Source: Roseicella aerolata
GTDB lineage: Bacteria; Pseudomonadota; Alphaproteobacteria; Acetobacterales; Acetobacteraceae
Length of the DNA: 64,000 nt
Reading direction: 5' to 3'
Assembly: GCF_020523605.1 (NCBI RefSeq)
Contig: NZ_JAJAQI010000025.1
Location: 22,806-86,805 of the forward strand
Shown here piece after piece: positions 63,882 through 64,000 of this stretch. The first letter of the stretch is position 1, and every line of letters begins with the position of its first letter. The notes below the pieces were generated by a model that was not told where the DNA came from, made no database searches, and worked only from the letters and a program-made list of their open reading frames with translations. Both the position numbers and the translations under genes were made by a program.

Positions 63882-64000
63882 TGTTGATTGCCACTGAGAG
63901 CTGACCCGGTTTGGGGTTAAGTTGCCACTGAGAGTTGACCCATGTTCGGACGCTAGCCTCGGGCCTTTGGTCGGGGGCGGTGGGAGTGTTGGACATGGCG
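63882..64000. mobile_element. End of an IS21-like insertion sequence, rest beyond the window
   Basis: From TGTTGATTG at 63882 there are two 20-bp repeats, TTGCCACTGAGAGCTGACCC (63888-63907) and TTGCCACTGAGAGTTGACCC (63922-63941), 19/20 identical with 34-bp spacing. TGT ends with multiple internal repeats are typical of IS21-family termini. The last 21 bases (GTGGGAGTG...) could begin the istA transposase in frame with the window end. Confidence 0.68.

Noticed and set aside
1..64000. CRISPR array, prophage, rRNA or secondary-metabolite cluster
   Set aside because: No regularly spaced repeats, phage structural genes, rRNA sequence or modular synthases were seen on either strand.

Overview
This is a high-GC alphaproteobacterial chromosome segment that most resembles Acetobacteraceae (Roseomonas-like). 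That placement rests on gene order (ppsR | hemE-hemH; rho; mnmE-mnmG-rsmG-parA-parB; holA-lptE-leuS), on dense GANTC (CcrM-type) sites, and on the protein families present. No database search was run. The left end is very probably at the chromosomal replication origin. The divergent ppsR/hemE gap at 732-1030 carries seven GANTC sites, several DnaA-box-like 9-mers and a locally AT-rich patch, and this is the gene context of the Caulobacter origin.

Layout. (1) 1-4438: ppsR leaves the left edge on the minus strand; hemE, hemH, a HAD phosphatase and hemJ run on the plus strand and form a late haem-synthesis block. (2) 4439-12971: rho behind a long leader, an MFS transporter, a truncated haemoglobin, a MESH1-like HD hydrolase, a membrane-anchored DUF2235 hydrolase, a GNAT enzyme and a LysR regulator. 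(3) 13130-16754 (minus): quinone oxidoreductase, Ogt and a DUF255 thioredoxin-fold protein. (4) 16913-29315: a thioredoxin-like ferredoxin, then the tRNA-modification, 16S-methylation and chromosome-partitioning block (mnmE, an unknown gene, mnmG, rsmG, parA, parB) with two parS sites at the 5' end of rsmG, followed on the minus strand by a methyltransferase, holA, lptE and leuS. (5) 29410-35707: periplasmic carbonic anhydrase, secreted alpha/beta hydrolase, lipoprotein, BCCT betaine/choline-type carrier and an MFS carrier. (6) 35892-41745 (minus): a complete six-gene Pha/Mrp Na+(K+)/H+ antiporter operon with fused A and B subunits. (7) 42656-47987 (minus): a membrane protein, a pair of YeeE/YedE sulfur-transport-like proteins, a DevBCA-like ABC exporter and a DUF2892 protein, with AT-rich candidate operators. 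(8) 48187-52509: alpha/beta hydrolase divergent from a feruloyl-CoA synthetase/thiolase operon. (9) 52814-62747: an orphan hybrid histidine kinase, YqgE, peroxiredoxin, a small phasin-like protein, an acidic unknown protein, pirin and a patatin phospholipase. (10) 62748-64000: an orphan Tat-signal fragment, a palindromic repeat, and a chloroperoxidase-type hydrolase cut at its N-terminus by the end of an IS21-like element.

The strongest structure not explained by genes is a dispersed family of roughly 35-105 bp palindromic intergenic repeats (R1, about 11 full or partial copies). Several copies sit exactly at gene ends and supply the stop codon. A second palindromic element (R2) occurs at least once in full. 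I saw no tRNA, rRNA, CRISPR array or prophage. I found no convincing novel multi-gene system. The best leads are the origin/parS architecture, the R1 repeats, the predicted operators around the YeeE/ABC/DUF2892 cluster, and the IS insertion.
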